A DNA stretch of 50,683 nt, from the NCBI GenBank assembly GCA_045586405.1, contig JAZNAG010000044.1, positions 1-50,683 of the forward strand, written 5' to 3'. Source of the stretch: SIG607 sp045586405. Lineage in GTDB: Bacteria > Bacillota > Clostridia > Oscillospirales > Acutalibacteraceae. Positions 40,655 through 47,827 of this stretch are shown piece after piece. The position numbers were made by a program, and so were the translations under genes. The notes below the pieces were generated by a model. The model was not told the origin of the DNA. It was given only the letters and a program-made list of their open reading frames with translations, and did not search any database. Position 1 is the first letter of the stretch. Each line of letters begins with the position of its first letter.

Positions 40655-40683
40655 TTGAATATTTTACCAAAATACGTTATAAT
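40655..40683 (+). promoter_or_regulatory. Promoter pointing into the putative invertible segment
   Basis: TTGAAT at 40655-40660, 17-bp spacer, TATAAT at 40678-40683. It lies outside the left repeat and reads across it into the gene at 40758. Confidence 0.8.
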
Positions 40684-40704
40684 AGTCTCGAAAAGAACTT
40701 ACAA
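40676..40704 (-). promoter_or_regulatory. Possible promoter of the tyrosine recombinase
   Basis: Minus strand TTGTAA (40704-40699), 17-bp spacer, TATAAC (40681-40676). The -35 box lies inside the left 32-bp repeat, so recombinase bound there would block it. Confidence 0.5.
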
Positions 40705-40729
40705 TAACTATTTATTATTGTGAGATTAT
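40698..40729 (+). repeat. Left 32-bp inverted repeat, candidate recombinase site
   Basis: Identical, in opposite orientation, to 42495-42526 over all 32 bases and diverging at once on both sides. Internally, CTTACAATAA and TTATTGTGAG form 10-bp inverted arms (9 of 10 match) around the centre CTATTTA. This is the plan of a tyrosine-recombinase core site. Confidence 0.85.
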
Positions 40730-40757
40730 CATTATAATAATATGGCGGTGCATACAA

Positions 40758-41951
40758 ATGAAAACATGTTTTGTCATAATGGGATTTGGCAAAAAGACAA
40801 GTATAAAGCATAAAAAAGGTATAGACCTAGATTTTGTTTATAATAGCATTATTAAACCGGCTGTCGCTATGAGCGATTATACAGTAATAAGAGCAGATGA
40901 AATTACCGGAAACTCTTTAATTAGTAGAAAAATGTTCTTAAGATTAGTAACAGCAGATTTAGTTATTGCCGATATAACAAGTCTAAATGCAAATGCTATG
41001 TATGAGTTGGGTGTCCGGCATGCTTTAAGACCATATTCCACAATTATCATGAAGGATGATCTCACAGATTTTCCTTTTGATATTAATGATGTGCCCTACA
41101 TAAAATATTCATCTCGTTTTGACGAGCAAAGTGTATCTAAAGCTATTAATGAACTGTCCGATAGAGTACAATCAATCACTAACGAGTTAGATAGCCCTTT
41201 TTTCACATATTTATCTGAAGTTCCTCCTATAAATCGTGAAATTGTAAAAAAACTAGAAGAAAAGATTAGAGACTCCAGCGATTCAACCACAACATATTTT
41301 AGTACAATCACTCAAATTCAGAACAACATAAATGAAGATAGATTTGATGAAGCATTATTTAAAATAAATGATTTATTATCAAACAACCCGGAGGATACAG
41401 AACTTAAAATAAAAAAATCGTTTTGTATGTATAAAATCGATGAAAATTCAATAACAAATTTAAAAAACACATTGCAATATATTTATGATAATAATTTAAG
41501 TGATATTGTGGATGTAAATATTCTATGTATTATAGGAGCGATAAAAAAACGATTATGGCTAAAAACCTCAGTAGAAGAATATTTATCTTCGTCTATTGAA
41601 GCATATGAAAATGCATTCTATATCAATAAGGATTTTTACCCTGGTTCTAACTATGCTTATTTATTGTTGGAAAAATCTAATATCCAATCGAATCTCGAAT
41701 TGAAGAAAGAGTTGTTTTATCAATCTAAATCAATTTATAGATCTATATTACAAAGCTGCCATAACTCTTATACTCTTGACGAGTGGGCTGCTGCTACATT
41801 ATCTACTGCTTTCTTAGTAATCGGTGATGAGAAGAAATCACTACAGTATAGCAAAGATATAGATTTAAAATCGAAATGGAAAAAAACCACTCATAACAAC
41901 CAGTATAAAAGAGTACAAGACTTATTAGTTCTTATTAAGCAAAACATTTAG
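40758..41951 (+). CDS. TIR/deoxyribosyltransferase-like domain protein with TPR-like region (DUF4071 type)
   Basis: 397 residues. The N-terminal 130 residues match the DUF4071-type domain of the TIR and nucleoside deoxyribosyltransferase superfamily: CFVIMGFGKK, IDLDFVYNSIIKPA, RADEITG, then DLVIADITSLNANAMYELG with D72, N79 and E83 as likely active-site residues and H88 after them. Such domains commonly hydrolyse or transfer nucleotide glycosidic bonds, including NAD. Residues about 185-395 form paired helices like tetratricopeptide repeats, as in the MAP3K TRAF-binding region of this family. Only a modest ribosome site (GGCGGTG) is seen. The gene is convergent with, and overlaps by four bases, the gene at 41948-42478. 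A defence effector role is inferred. Confidence 0.78.
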   Translation: MKTCFVIMGFGKKTSIKHKKGIDLDFVYNSIIKPAVAMSDYTVIRADEITGNSLISRKMFLRLVTADLVIADITSLNANAMYELGVRHALRPYSTIIMKDDLTDFPFDINDVPYIKYSSRFDEQSVSKAINELSDRVQSITNELDSPFFTYLSEVPPINREIVKKLEEKIRDSSDSTTTYFSTITQIQNNINEDRFDEALFKINDLLSNNPEDTELKIKKSFCMYKIDENSITNLKNTLQYIYDNNLSDIVDVNILCIIGAIKKRLWLKTSVEEYLSSSIEAYENAFYINKDFYPGSNYAYLLLEKSNIQSNLELKKELFYQSKSIYRSILQSCHNSYTLDEWAAATLSTAFLVIGDEKKSLQYSKDIDLKSKWKKTTHNNQYKRVQDLLVLIKQNI

Positions 41952-42478
41952 ATATTTAAAAAATGTTTAATTTCATTAATACATAATTTGTTTGAATTAC
42001 TATTGAATTTAACTAATTCTGAATATCCCCAATTGTCTTTAGCTTTTGAAACAGTAGGTATACGAATAACTTTATATGCATCTTGAGTAAAATCAATAAC
42101 ACCTTCTTGCTCGACATTTGAAGGAAGCAAAATTAAGATAGGTTTATTTAACGTCTTCGCTATAGCGCATTCAATATGTATCCAAGGTGAAGTATAATAT
42201 ATGTTGCTTTTTTCGATTCTTTCAAACAGATTTTTTTCTTTTTGAAATTCTAAATATGTATGTTTTCTTTCAAATGCCAGAGCAATTAACATATCACATT
42301 CTCTAATAGAATCAATAATTTTAATTAACGGCGATTCTCCTTTATTACAAAGACAAGAAACTGTTATAGGAGTAATTTCCGTTGACTTTAAAATCATATT
42401 ACGAAGACATTGTTCATATTGGATTTGATCTTTTCTATAACCATTTGATACACTTAAAAAAACTTTTCTACCTTTCAT
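41948..42478 (-). CDS. Small TIR/nucleotide-hydrolase-like protein
   Basis: 176 residues from the start at 42478, with a strong AAAGGAG site. It looks like a single alpha/beta domain of the TIR and deoxyribosyltransferase class: first strand RKVFLSVSN, a middle strand CDMLIALAFER after DSIRE, and the helix PWIHIECAIAKTLNKPILIL, where W99 and E103 correspond to the catalytic-Glu region of such enzymes. It differs strongly from the longer protein encoded opposite. The gene sits in the minus orientation inside the 32-bp repeats with no clear promoter on its side and a terminator-type hairpin outside (42551-42577). As arranged it should be silent and overlapped by antisense transcription. The family call is by pattern only. 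Confidence 0.65.
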   Translation of the reverse strand: MKGRKVFLSVSNGYRKDQIQYEQCLRNMILKSTEITPITVSCLCNKGESPLIKIIDSIRECDMLIALAFERKHTYLEFQKEKNLFERIEKSNIYYTSPWIHIECAIAKTLNKPILILLPSNVEQEGVIDFTQDAYKVIRIPTVSKAKDNWGYSELVKFNSNSNKLCINEIKHFLNI

Positions 42479-42494
42479 AATTGACTCCTTTAAC

Positions 42495-42526
42495 ATAATC
42501 TCACAATAATAAATAGTTATTGTAAG
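42495..42526 (-). repeat. Right 32-bp inverted repeat, candidate recombinase site
   Basis: Exact reverse-complement copy of 40698-40729. It precedes the gene at 41948-42478 as the left copy precedes the gene at 40758, so either gene would receive the same upstream sequence after inversion. Confidence 0.85.
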
Positions 42527-42550
42527 ATTGCGTATATTGTTTAATATTAA

Positions 42551-42577
42551 GAAAACCCGCCTTATCAGCGGGTTTTA
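42551..42577 (+). terminator. Terminator hairpin outside the putative invertible segment
   Basis: Stem AAAACCCGC/GCGGGTTTT with a 7-nt loop. It would end transcripts from the promoter at 40655 and shield the segment from the right. Confidence 0.75.
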
Positions 42578-42659
42578 TGCACTTCTGTAATTCTAAATTG
42601 ATATGATATCTATTCCATATTTTAGTTTTATCATAATTAAATAATAGGAGTTCTTATAA

Positions 42660-42893
42660 ATGGATAAGGCAATGAAACGAAAGCAAGATTTATTTAGACT
42701 TTGTAACGGCATGGATGAACTTGATATACATAAAAAAGAGAAATGCTTGTCTTTTTCTGAAGCAATGCTTTCGATAGAAGGAATCAAGGTTAGCGAAGAA
42801 GCTGCAACTGTCCTTGAAGAGTGGAAAGACGGAAGAATTACTTTTTTATCGATATTTGAATCAACACTTAAAAGGTACGGGTTTGACACATAA
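42660..42893 (+). CDS. Small VbhA-like antitoxin candidate
   Basis: 77 residues from ATG 42660, with AGGAG about 10 nt upstream. The part SEAMLSIEGIKVSEEAATVL, then GRITFLSIFESTLKRYG, follows the pattern of the VbhA antitoxin domain, in which a helix with S-x-x-x-E-G inhibits a Fic toxin, and related small antitoxins. The partner downstream is a HipA-like kinase rather than a Fic protein. Separation from that gene is 78 bp and includes a second promoter, so the pair is not a tight operon. The antitoxin role is inferred from size and position. Confidence 0.55.
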   Translation: MDKAMKRKQDLFRLCNGMDELDIHKKEKCLSFSEAMLSIEGIKVSEEAATVLEEWKDGRITFLSIFESTLKRYGFDT

Positions 42894-42908
42894 TTCAATG
42901 CTTAAGAG

Positions 42909-42937
42909 TTGAATTTTAAAATCATATGGTGTATAAT
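42909..42937 (+). promoter_or_regulatory. Sigma-A promoter of the HipA-like kinase gene
   Basis: TTGAAT at 42909-42914, 17-bp spacer, TATAAT at 42932-42937. The -35 box is one arm of a dyad ATTCAA (42893-42898)/TTGAAT, a possible operator. Confidence 0.75.
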
Positions 42938-42971
42938 ATATTAGATAAAAAATAGAAAGGAGAAAAAGTTT

Positions 42972-44006
42972 ATGAAGGATTTTGAGATTTTAAGCCGTGA
43001 TACAGTTGTAGCTGTTTGGAAAGATAACGAGCTTAAAGTTTTGAATAACGATTTATTGCCTTTATATTTAAAGCGTGTAAACAATGCTAAATCTTGGCTT
43101 GAAACAAGAGCTATTGACTCACACAGAGCAAACTCCCGTTTGTTAAAAAAGGCTTTGAGACTTGCCGAAAAAGACGATGTTTCAACAGTGCTTCACGTTA
43201 ATGCTGCAACCATTACCGACACCTATTGGGTTAGAGCAATCGGCAGTGATTTGAAATATGAAGATGTTCGCTTCAATAAAGACTATTTCTCCAATCTGGC
43301 ACTCAGAGGACTATATTCAAGCTTTAATTCTGCCGCAATGCGTTACTATTCTAAAACTCCGGAGCTTACCAATATTGGTAGCTTTGAAAAGTGCTGGAAA
43401 CTTAAAGATGGAAAATGGTGGATTTATAAATCTGCTAACCAAAAAGAGCAGTTCTCAGAGCTTTTCGTATATGAGTTGGGTAAGGCGCTCGGTATGAATA
43501 TGGCTCATTATGAGAAAGGTGATAAATGCGTTAAATCACTTGACTTTACTGATTCAGCGAACGTTATTTTTGAGCCTGCGTCTTCGTTTATGGGAGATGA
43601 GGAAGATTATATTAAAGTAGTTGGAAAGTTAAAAGAACTTTGTCCCAAAGCAATTCCTGACTATATTAAAATGATTTTCCTTGATACTATAACCGCTAAC
43701 CCTGATAGACACACAGGAAACTTCGGTTTAATGCGTGATGTGAAAACCGGTGAGCTTTTAGGACTCGCACCAAACTTTGATAACAATATGGCACTTATTG
43801 CTCGTGGTTATCCAACAAGCAAATCCGCAAACGACCTGTTAATCACGCTGTTTAATGAACTAATAGAAGAATATCCTGAATATAAGGAATATCTGCCAAA
43901 GGTAACCGAGCAGATGATTAAGAAAGTTATTAGCAAACTTAATATGAAAGTAAAATCTCAAGTAATTGTTGGTTTTGTAATTAAACGTTATCAAGCAATT
44001 AAATGA
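42972..44006 (+). CDS. HipA-like serine/threonine kinase
   Basis: 344 residues. The C-terminal half is a HipA/CtkA-type kinase: a phosphate-binding strand around KWWIYKSA, helix FSELFVYELGKAL, catalytic loop NPDRHTGNFG with D245 and N250, and metal-binding FDN with D270. The first 130 residues lack the usual HipA N-terminal lobe and are not recognised. HipA proteins phosphorylate translation factors or tRNA synthetases and stop growth; shorter relatives without that lobe are known among HipT and CtkA proteins. The ribosome site AAAGGAG is strong. A small VbhA-like protein is encoded just before it. A toxin role is likely but not shown; an effector-type kinase is the alternative. Confidence 0.8.
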   Translation: MKDFEILSRDTVVAVWKDNELKVLNNDLLPLYLKRVNNAKSWLETRAIDSHRANSRLLKKALRLAEKDDVSTVLHVNAATITDTYWVRAIGSDLKYEDVRFNKDYFSNLALRGLYSSFNSAAMRYYSKTPELTNIGSFEKCWKLKDGKWWIYKSANQKEQFSELFVYELGKALGMNMAHYEKGDKCVKSLDFTDSANVIFEPASSFMGDEEDYIKVVGKLKELCPKAIPDYIKMIFLDTITANPDRHTGNFGLMRDVKTGELLGLAPNFDNNMALIARGYPTSKSANDLLITLFNELIEEYPEYKEYLPKVTEQMIKKVISKLNMKVKSQVIVGFVIKRYQAIK

Positions 44007-44021
44007 TTGTAAAAAACAATG

Positions 44022-44064
44022 AAATCCCATATAGCAGAATGAATTTGCTATATGGGATTTTTGC
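44022..44064 (+). terminator. Terminator between HipA-like gene and the convergent 509-aa gene
   Basis: A 15-bp stem (AAATCCCATATAGCA with TGCTATATGGGATTT), 9-nt loop, then TTGCTTT. It may serve both strands. Confidence 0.9.
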
Positions 44065-44142
44065 TTTATAAAAACAGGTATCCAATGTACATAAAAAAGA
44101 TGTCGCTAAATAAGTTAAATGTTAAATATAAATAATAGATAT

Positions 44143-45672
44143 TCAGTTTTCATTGAACAAATAAGCGATTAGTTCAATGCGATTTTTCCACTTTTCTTTA
44201 TTGTTAGTGCACAGCTCATCATATAATTCGTTTACCGTATCGATCAATTCAAAATCATAAACATTATCATAAATTAAATTTGAAATATATCGCTCCATTA
44301 GTTGTGTATCAAAGTTCAGAACCTTTTCATCGGCAAGTTTATATTTGGGATACTTTTTACCTTTCTTTAATATCCAATATAACACCTCTCTTTTTGCTTG
44401 GTGTTGCTTTTTAAGCTCCTGATATAAATTAACCGTTGTATCATTATGGCGATATACAAGTGTAGCTGCAGAATTATATTCTAACTCATAAGCAAATATA
44501 TTTAAATCGTTGCATAGAGTGCAAACGACTTGGTAATAAGCATTTGATAGATATCCTAAATATTCGCCAAAGGTGTTTTTAATTTTATTACCTAGATCGT
44601 TACACTTCTGGTCAGATAATTTTAGTAATAGTTTATATTCAGGGGTAGTTGTAAACTCACATCCTTTATCTGAATAACGAACATATCGTAGATCGTTATA
44701 AAACTCCATAAGAATATTAATTAGTTTTTCGTATTTGGGCTTTATTGATAGATCTGTGTGATTTTTAATCCAATCATTTAATTTCGTATGAGAATGGCTA
44801 TAAAGAATATCAATGATTTTTTCCTTGTCAATTTCTTTAATATGATTCTTTTTGCAAATCAATTCAATAATTATTTTTTGGATTCTTTCTATGCCTTGTG
44901 AAGCGTGATATAATGTCAAGAAAGGATATTCAATTAAAGCACCACTATTTTGAAAATCTTCGGAAAAATTAATTTTATCTATATTTTTTATGGATTCCCA
45001 AATCAAAGCACCAGATACTTGTAATTCATGACAAAGTGAAAAATTTAATACCATTAGATTTCTGTCAACATCTTTTGTTTTTGCATGTATGTGTTTTATG
45101 TCATTATCAGATTTGATAAATGAAGATTGAAGAATTTTAGAGTTTTCAATTGAAGAATATTCAGCTTCGACATCATATTTTATTTCGAAACCTAATTTTT
45201 CTGCCAAATAAGCATACTTAAATATATCAGTTGTTGTAGGATTTTGGAAACATGTTATTACATTTTTTTCTATTGTAAAATCCCTAATTAAATTTTTCCA
45301 AAATTGTTTATTAATATTAGTTTGCGAAGTATCAATGTTGGAGAGCCCTATATATCCAGGCACATCATTTTTTAAACGCTTATCTATACATAATGCTATA
45401 TCTGAATCTATATCCTCTATGACCCAGCAATAAGGCAAATCGTTAAATTCACTATTATCAAAATTAATCGTGCAAAAATTGTCTTTAATAACATACGGTT
45501 CAATATCAATATATCTTCTGCTAGATGAAATATCACCTAATGACACCACCATCTTTTCATCGTTACTAATTATTTCTTTACCTTCCAACATAGATTCGAA
45601 CACCACATCCCCATATGATGTTGAATTCAATTTTCCACTATCAAAAATAAAAGCACACATTAATTTGCTCAT
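44143..45672 (-). CDS. Unknown 509-residue protein in defence-type island
   Basis: I do not recognise this family. The N-terminal 200 residues look beta-rich. The rest is mostly helical and includes FLTLYHASQGIERIQKIIIE and DLRYVRYS, reminiscent of HEPN-type helical bundles. However, no complete R-x4-6-H RNase motif is visible, so this is only a suggestion. There is no signal peptide or membrane helix. The start at 45672 has AAAGGAG about 12 nt upstream, rather far. A promoter is present at 45737-45765. The gene is AT-rich, stands alone, and diverges from the GHKL ATPase gene, sharing a 229-bp intergenic region. A phage-defence role is inferred only from its neighbours. Confidence 0.6.
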   Translation of the reverse strand: MSKLMCAFIFDSGKLNSTSYGDVVFESMLEGKEIISNDEKMVVSLGDISSSRRYIDIEPYVIKDNFCTINFDNSEFNDLPYCWVIEDIDSDIALCIDKRLKNDVPGYIGLSNIDTSQTNINKQFWKNLIRDFTIEKNVITCFQNPTTTDIFKYAYLAEKLGFEIKYDVEAEYSSIENSKILQSSFIKSDNDIKHIHAKTKDVDRNLMVLNFSLCHELQVSGALIWESIKNIDKINFSEDFQNSGALIEYPFLTLYHASQGIERIQKIIIELICKKNHIKEIDKEKIIDILYSHSHTKLNDWIKNHTDLSIKPKYEKLINILMEFYNDLRYVRYSDKGCEFTTTPEYKLLLKLSDQKCNDLGNKIKNTFGEYLGYLSNAYYQVVCTLCNDLNIFAYELEYNSAATLVYRHNDTTVNLYQELKKQHQAKREVLYWILKKGKKYPKYKLADEKVLNFDTQLMERYISNLIYDNVYDFELIDTVNELYDELCTNNKEKWKNRIELIAYLFNEN

Positions 45673-45736
45673 AACATTTTGTATCTCCTTTTACATTAAT
45701 ATTGTTTGATGAAAACAAATGTATAACATCAAGTAT

Positions 45737-45765
45737 ATTTTATACTTTATTAAATACAATGGCAA
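45737..45765 (-). promoter_or_regulatory. Sigma-A promoter of the 509-aa gene
   Basis: Minus strand TTGCCA (45765-45760), 17-bp spacer, TAAAAT (45742-45737). Confidence 0.6.
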
Positions 45766-45807
45766 GTTCTGTTTTAAATTTGTTGTAAGAACATTTAATT
45801 TATTAAG

Positions 45808-45836
45808 TTGAATATCAGGGGAATTTATGGTATAGT
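45808..45836 (+). promoter_or_regulatory. Sigma-A promoter of the GHKL ATPase gene
   Basis: TTGAAT at 45808-45813, 17-bp spacer, TATAGT at 45831-45836. The leader has a small hairpin AAACTTTTT/AAAAAGTTT (about 45846-45866). Confidence 0.75.
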
Positions 45837-45901
45837 ATGAGTATAAAACTTTTTTGGAAAAAGTTTAATAATTCGTTATGAACTTTTAGGAGGTTAAAAT
45901 T

Positions 45902-47806
45902 TTGGATAATAATACTGTTCTTTTTGAGGAAAATTATATATTTCGTAACAACAAATCAATTACCTCCAATAATGATATTGCTTTAACGGAATTGATTGCC
46001 AATGCGTGGGATGCAGGGGCTCATAATGTTAATATCACTATCCCGCATGAACTCAATGAAATAATTATGGTTGAGGATGATGGGATTGGAATGACTGACG
46101 AAGAGTTTCGTAGTAGATGGATGACTCTCAATTATGACCGTCAAAAACGTCAAGGCAAAGATGTTGTTTTTCCTGCTGATGTCGAAACAAGTAAACGAAT
46201 CGCATATGGAAGAAATGGCATAGGTCGTCACGGAATGCTATGCTTTTCTAACAATTATACTGTTGAAACATGGAGAGACGGAGTTAGCAATATCTATGAT
46301 ATTGCTGTTTCGCATGGTGACGCACCATTTAAAATTTTTAAACAGACTAGAAAAGAAAAAGATGGACACGGAACAAAAGTATATACTTATGTTAATAGGC
46401 GTTTGCCAGATGCTGATGCAATGACCGATATACTATCAGCTCGTTTCCTATACGATCCTGATTTCTGCGTTAGTATTAATGGTAAGAAAATCGACTTATC
46501 TCAACACAAAGGAATTGTTTTTGAAAAAGAATTTTTGTCCCTTTCTAATGCAAAACTTTCCATGATTGTTATTGACTCTGAGAAAACAGCAGCAAAATCA
46601 CAACAACATGGCATCGCTTTTTGGGTATGTGGTCGTCTAGTAGGTCAACCCTCGTGGACCTATGGAAAAACCACATTTTTAGATGGGCGTTTTAAGGCAG
46701 CGAAGCGTTATACTATTATAATTAAAACCGATGATTTGATAGATGAAGTACTGCCCGATTGGAGTGGTTTTATCGATAACGCTAATATGGCTAATACTTA
46801 TTTATCTGTAAAAAAAGAAGTTGACAGCTTTGTTAAATCAGTTATGAAAGAGCATATTAACGAAGTGAGATTAGATGTGATTCGTGAATCGCGCGACGAA
46901 CTTGAAACTTTGAATATTTCAGGTCAACGCAACATATCAGCTTTCATTGAGAAGGTCACAGAGCAAAATCCTGTCATCACTCCAGACTATCTCCACAGTG
47001 CAATCGGTGCAATGATTTCTATAGAAAAAGCTCGTAAAGGTGAACTTCTGCTTAGTCAGTTGAGTCAAATGTCTGCTGACCAATTAGACAAACTTGCTGA
47101 CATACTTGATTCTTGGAATGTAGATGACATTGCAACTGTAATTGGCGAAATAGATAAACGAATGGTTGTTATTGAAGCACTTGAACGTCTTTACGAAGAT
47201 AAGACTACTGAAGAATTACATACATTGCATCCTTTAGTCTTAAATTCGCGCTGGCTATTTGGTGCACAATTCGATTCACCTATGTTCGTTTCGAATTCTA
47301 CATTAACTACTGTTGTGAAAAGTCTATTTAAAGATGAAGATTATGACTTAGAAGCAATTAGTAATCCTAAGCGCCGGCCAGATATTATATGCTTGAAGCA
47401 ATTTTCGTTAAAAGCTGTTTGTACTGATAGGATTGATACAACCTCAGGGGAAATAATGAAGCCGGATCAAATATTAATAGTTGAGGTTAAACGTGGTGGT
47501 TTTGAAATTACAGATTCGGAGATGAGTCAAGCGGAGCACTACGTAAGACAAATAAGAAAATCTGCTGTTTTACACAGTTCGGCAACTATTGATGCATATG
47601 TTGTCGGAGCTAAACTTGGTGACATAGATGCGGAAAAAGCAACAACAAGTGGCAATATTCATGCAGTAACATATGGTCAGTTGGTGCAAACTGCTAACGC
47701 AAAACTATTTAGGCTTAGGGAACGTTTGCAAGAGCATTATGATGCTATGGGTCAAGAAAGTATTGTTGAACAGGCTTTAAAAGAGCCAAAACAATTAAAA
47801 ATATGA
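45902..47806 (+). CDS. GHKL ATPase with C-terminal PD-(D/E)XK-like domain
   Basis: 634 residues starting at TTG 45902, with AGGAGG 8 nt upstream. The N-terminal domain is a GHKL ATPase of the Hsp90/MutL/MORC kind: N-box E30-L-I-A-N34-A-W-D37-A, D60-G-I-G63 (motif G1), GRNGIGRHGM (G2) and GHGTKV (G3). A transducer-like domain and a helical middle follow. The C-terminal part has RRPDIICLK (D494) and, 33 residues on, LIVEVKRGG (E528 and K530), the spacing of a PD-(D/E)XK nuclease active site. Such ATPase-nuclease fusions suit DNA surveillance or restriction. A 117-residue gene follows closely. Assignment to a named defence system is not possible from sequence reading alone. Confidence 0.85.
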   Translation: MDNNTVLFEENYIFRNNKSITSNNDIALTELIANAWDAGAHNVNITIPHELNEIIMVEDDGIGMTDEEFRSRWMTLNYDRQKRQGKDVVFPADVETSKRIAYGRNGIGRHGMLCFSNNYTVETWRDGVSNIYDIAVSHGDAPFKIFKQTRKEKDGHGTKVYTYVNRRLPDADAMTDILSARFLYDPDFCVSINGKKIDLSQHKGIVFEKEFLSLSNAKLSMIVIDSEKTAAKSQQHGIAFWVCGRLVGQPSWTYGKTTFLDGRFKAAKRYTIIIKTDDLIDEVLPDWSGFIDNANMANTYLSVKKEVDSFVKSVMKEHINEVRLDVIRESRDELETLNISGQRNISAFIEKVTEQNPVITPDYLHSAIGAMISIEKARKGELLLSQLSQMSADQLDKLADILDSWNVDDIATVIGEIDKRMVVIEALERLYEDKTTEELHTLHPLVLNSRWLFGAQFDSPMFVSNSTLTTVVKSLFKDEDYDLEAISNPKRRPDIICLKQFSLKAVCTDRIDTTSGEIMKPDQILIVEVKRGGFEITDSEMSQAEHYVRQIRKSAVLHSSATIDAYVVGAKLGDIDAEKATTSGNIHAVTYGQLVQTANAKLFRLRERLQEHYDAMGQESIVEQALKEPKQLKI

Positions 47807-47827
47807 TATTAAAGGAGAATGTTAAAA

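Noticed and set aside
40698..42526. Reading the two 32-bp repeats as attL and attR of an inserted cassette
   Set aside because: Attachment sites left by integration are direct repeats; these are inverted, which favours inversion. A simple copied promoter is a weaker alternative because the repeat itself lacks a convincing -10 box.
45846..45866. Hairpin in the GHKL gene leader as a terminator or riboswitch
   Set aside because: It is a weak A/T stem with no T-run and no recognisable aptamer.
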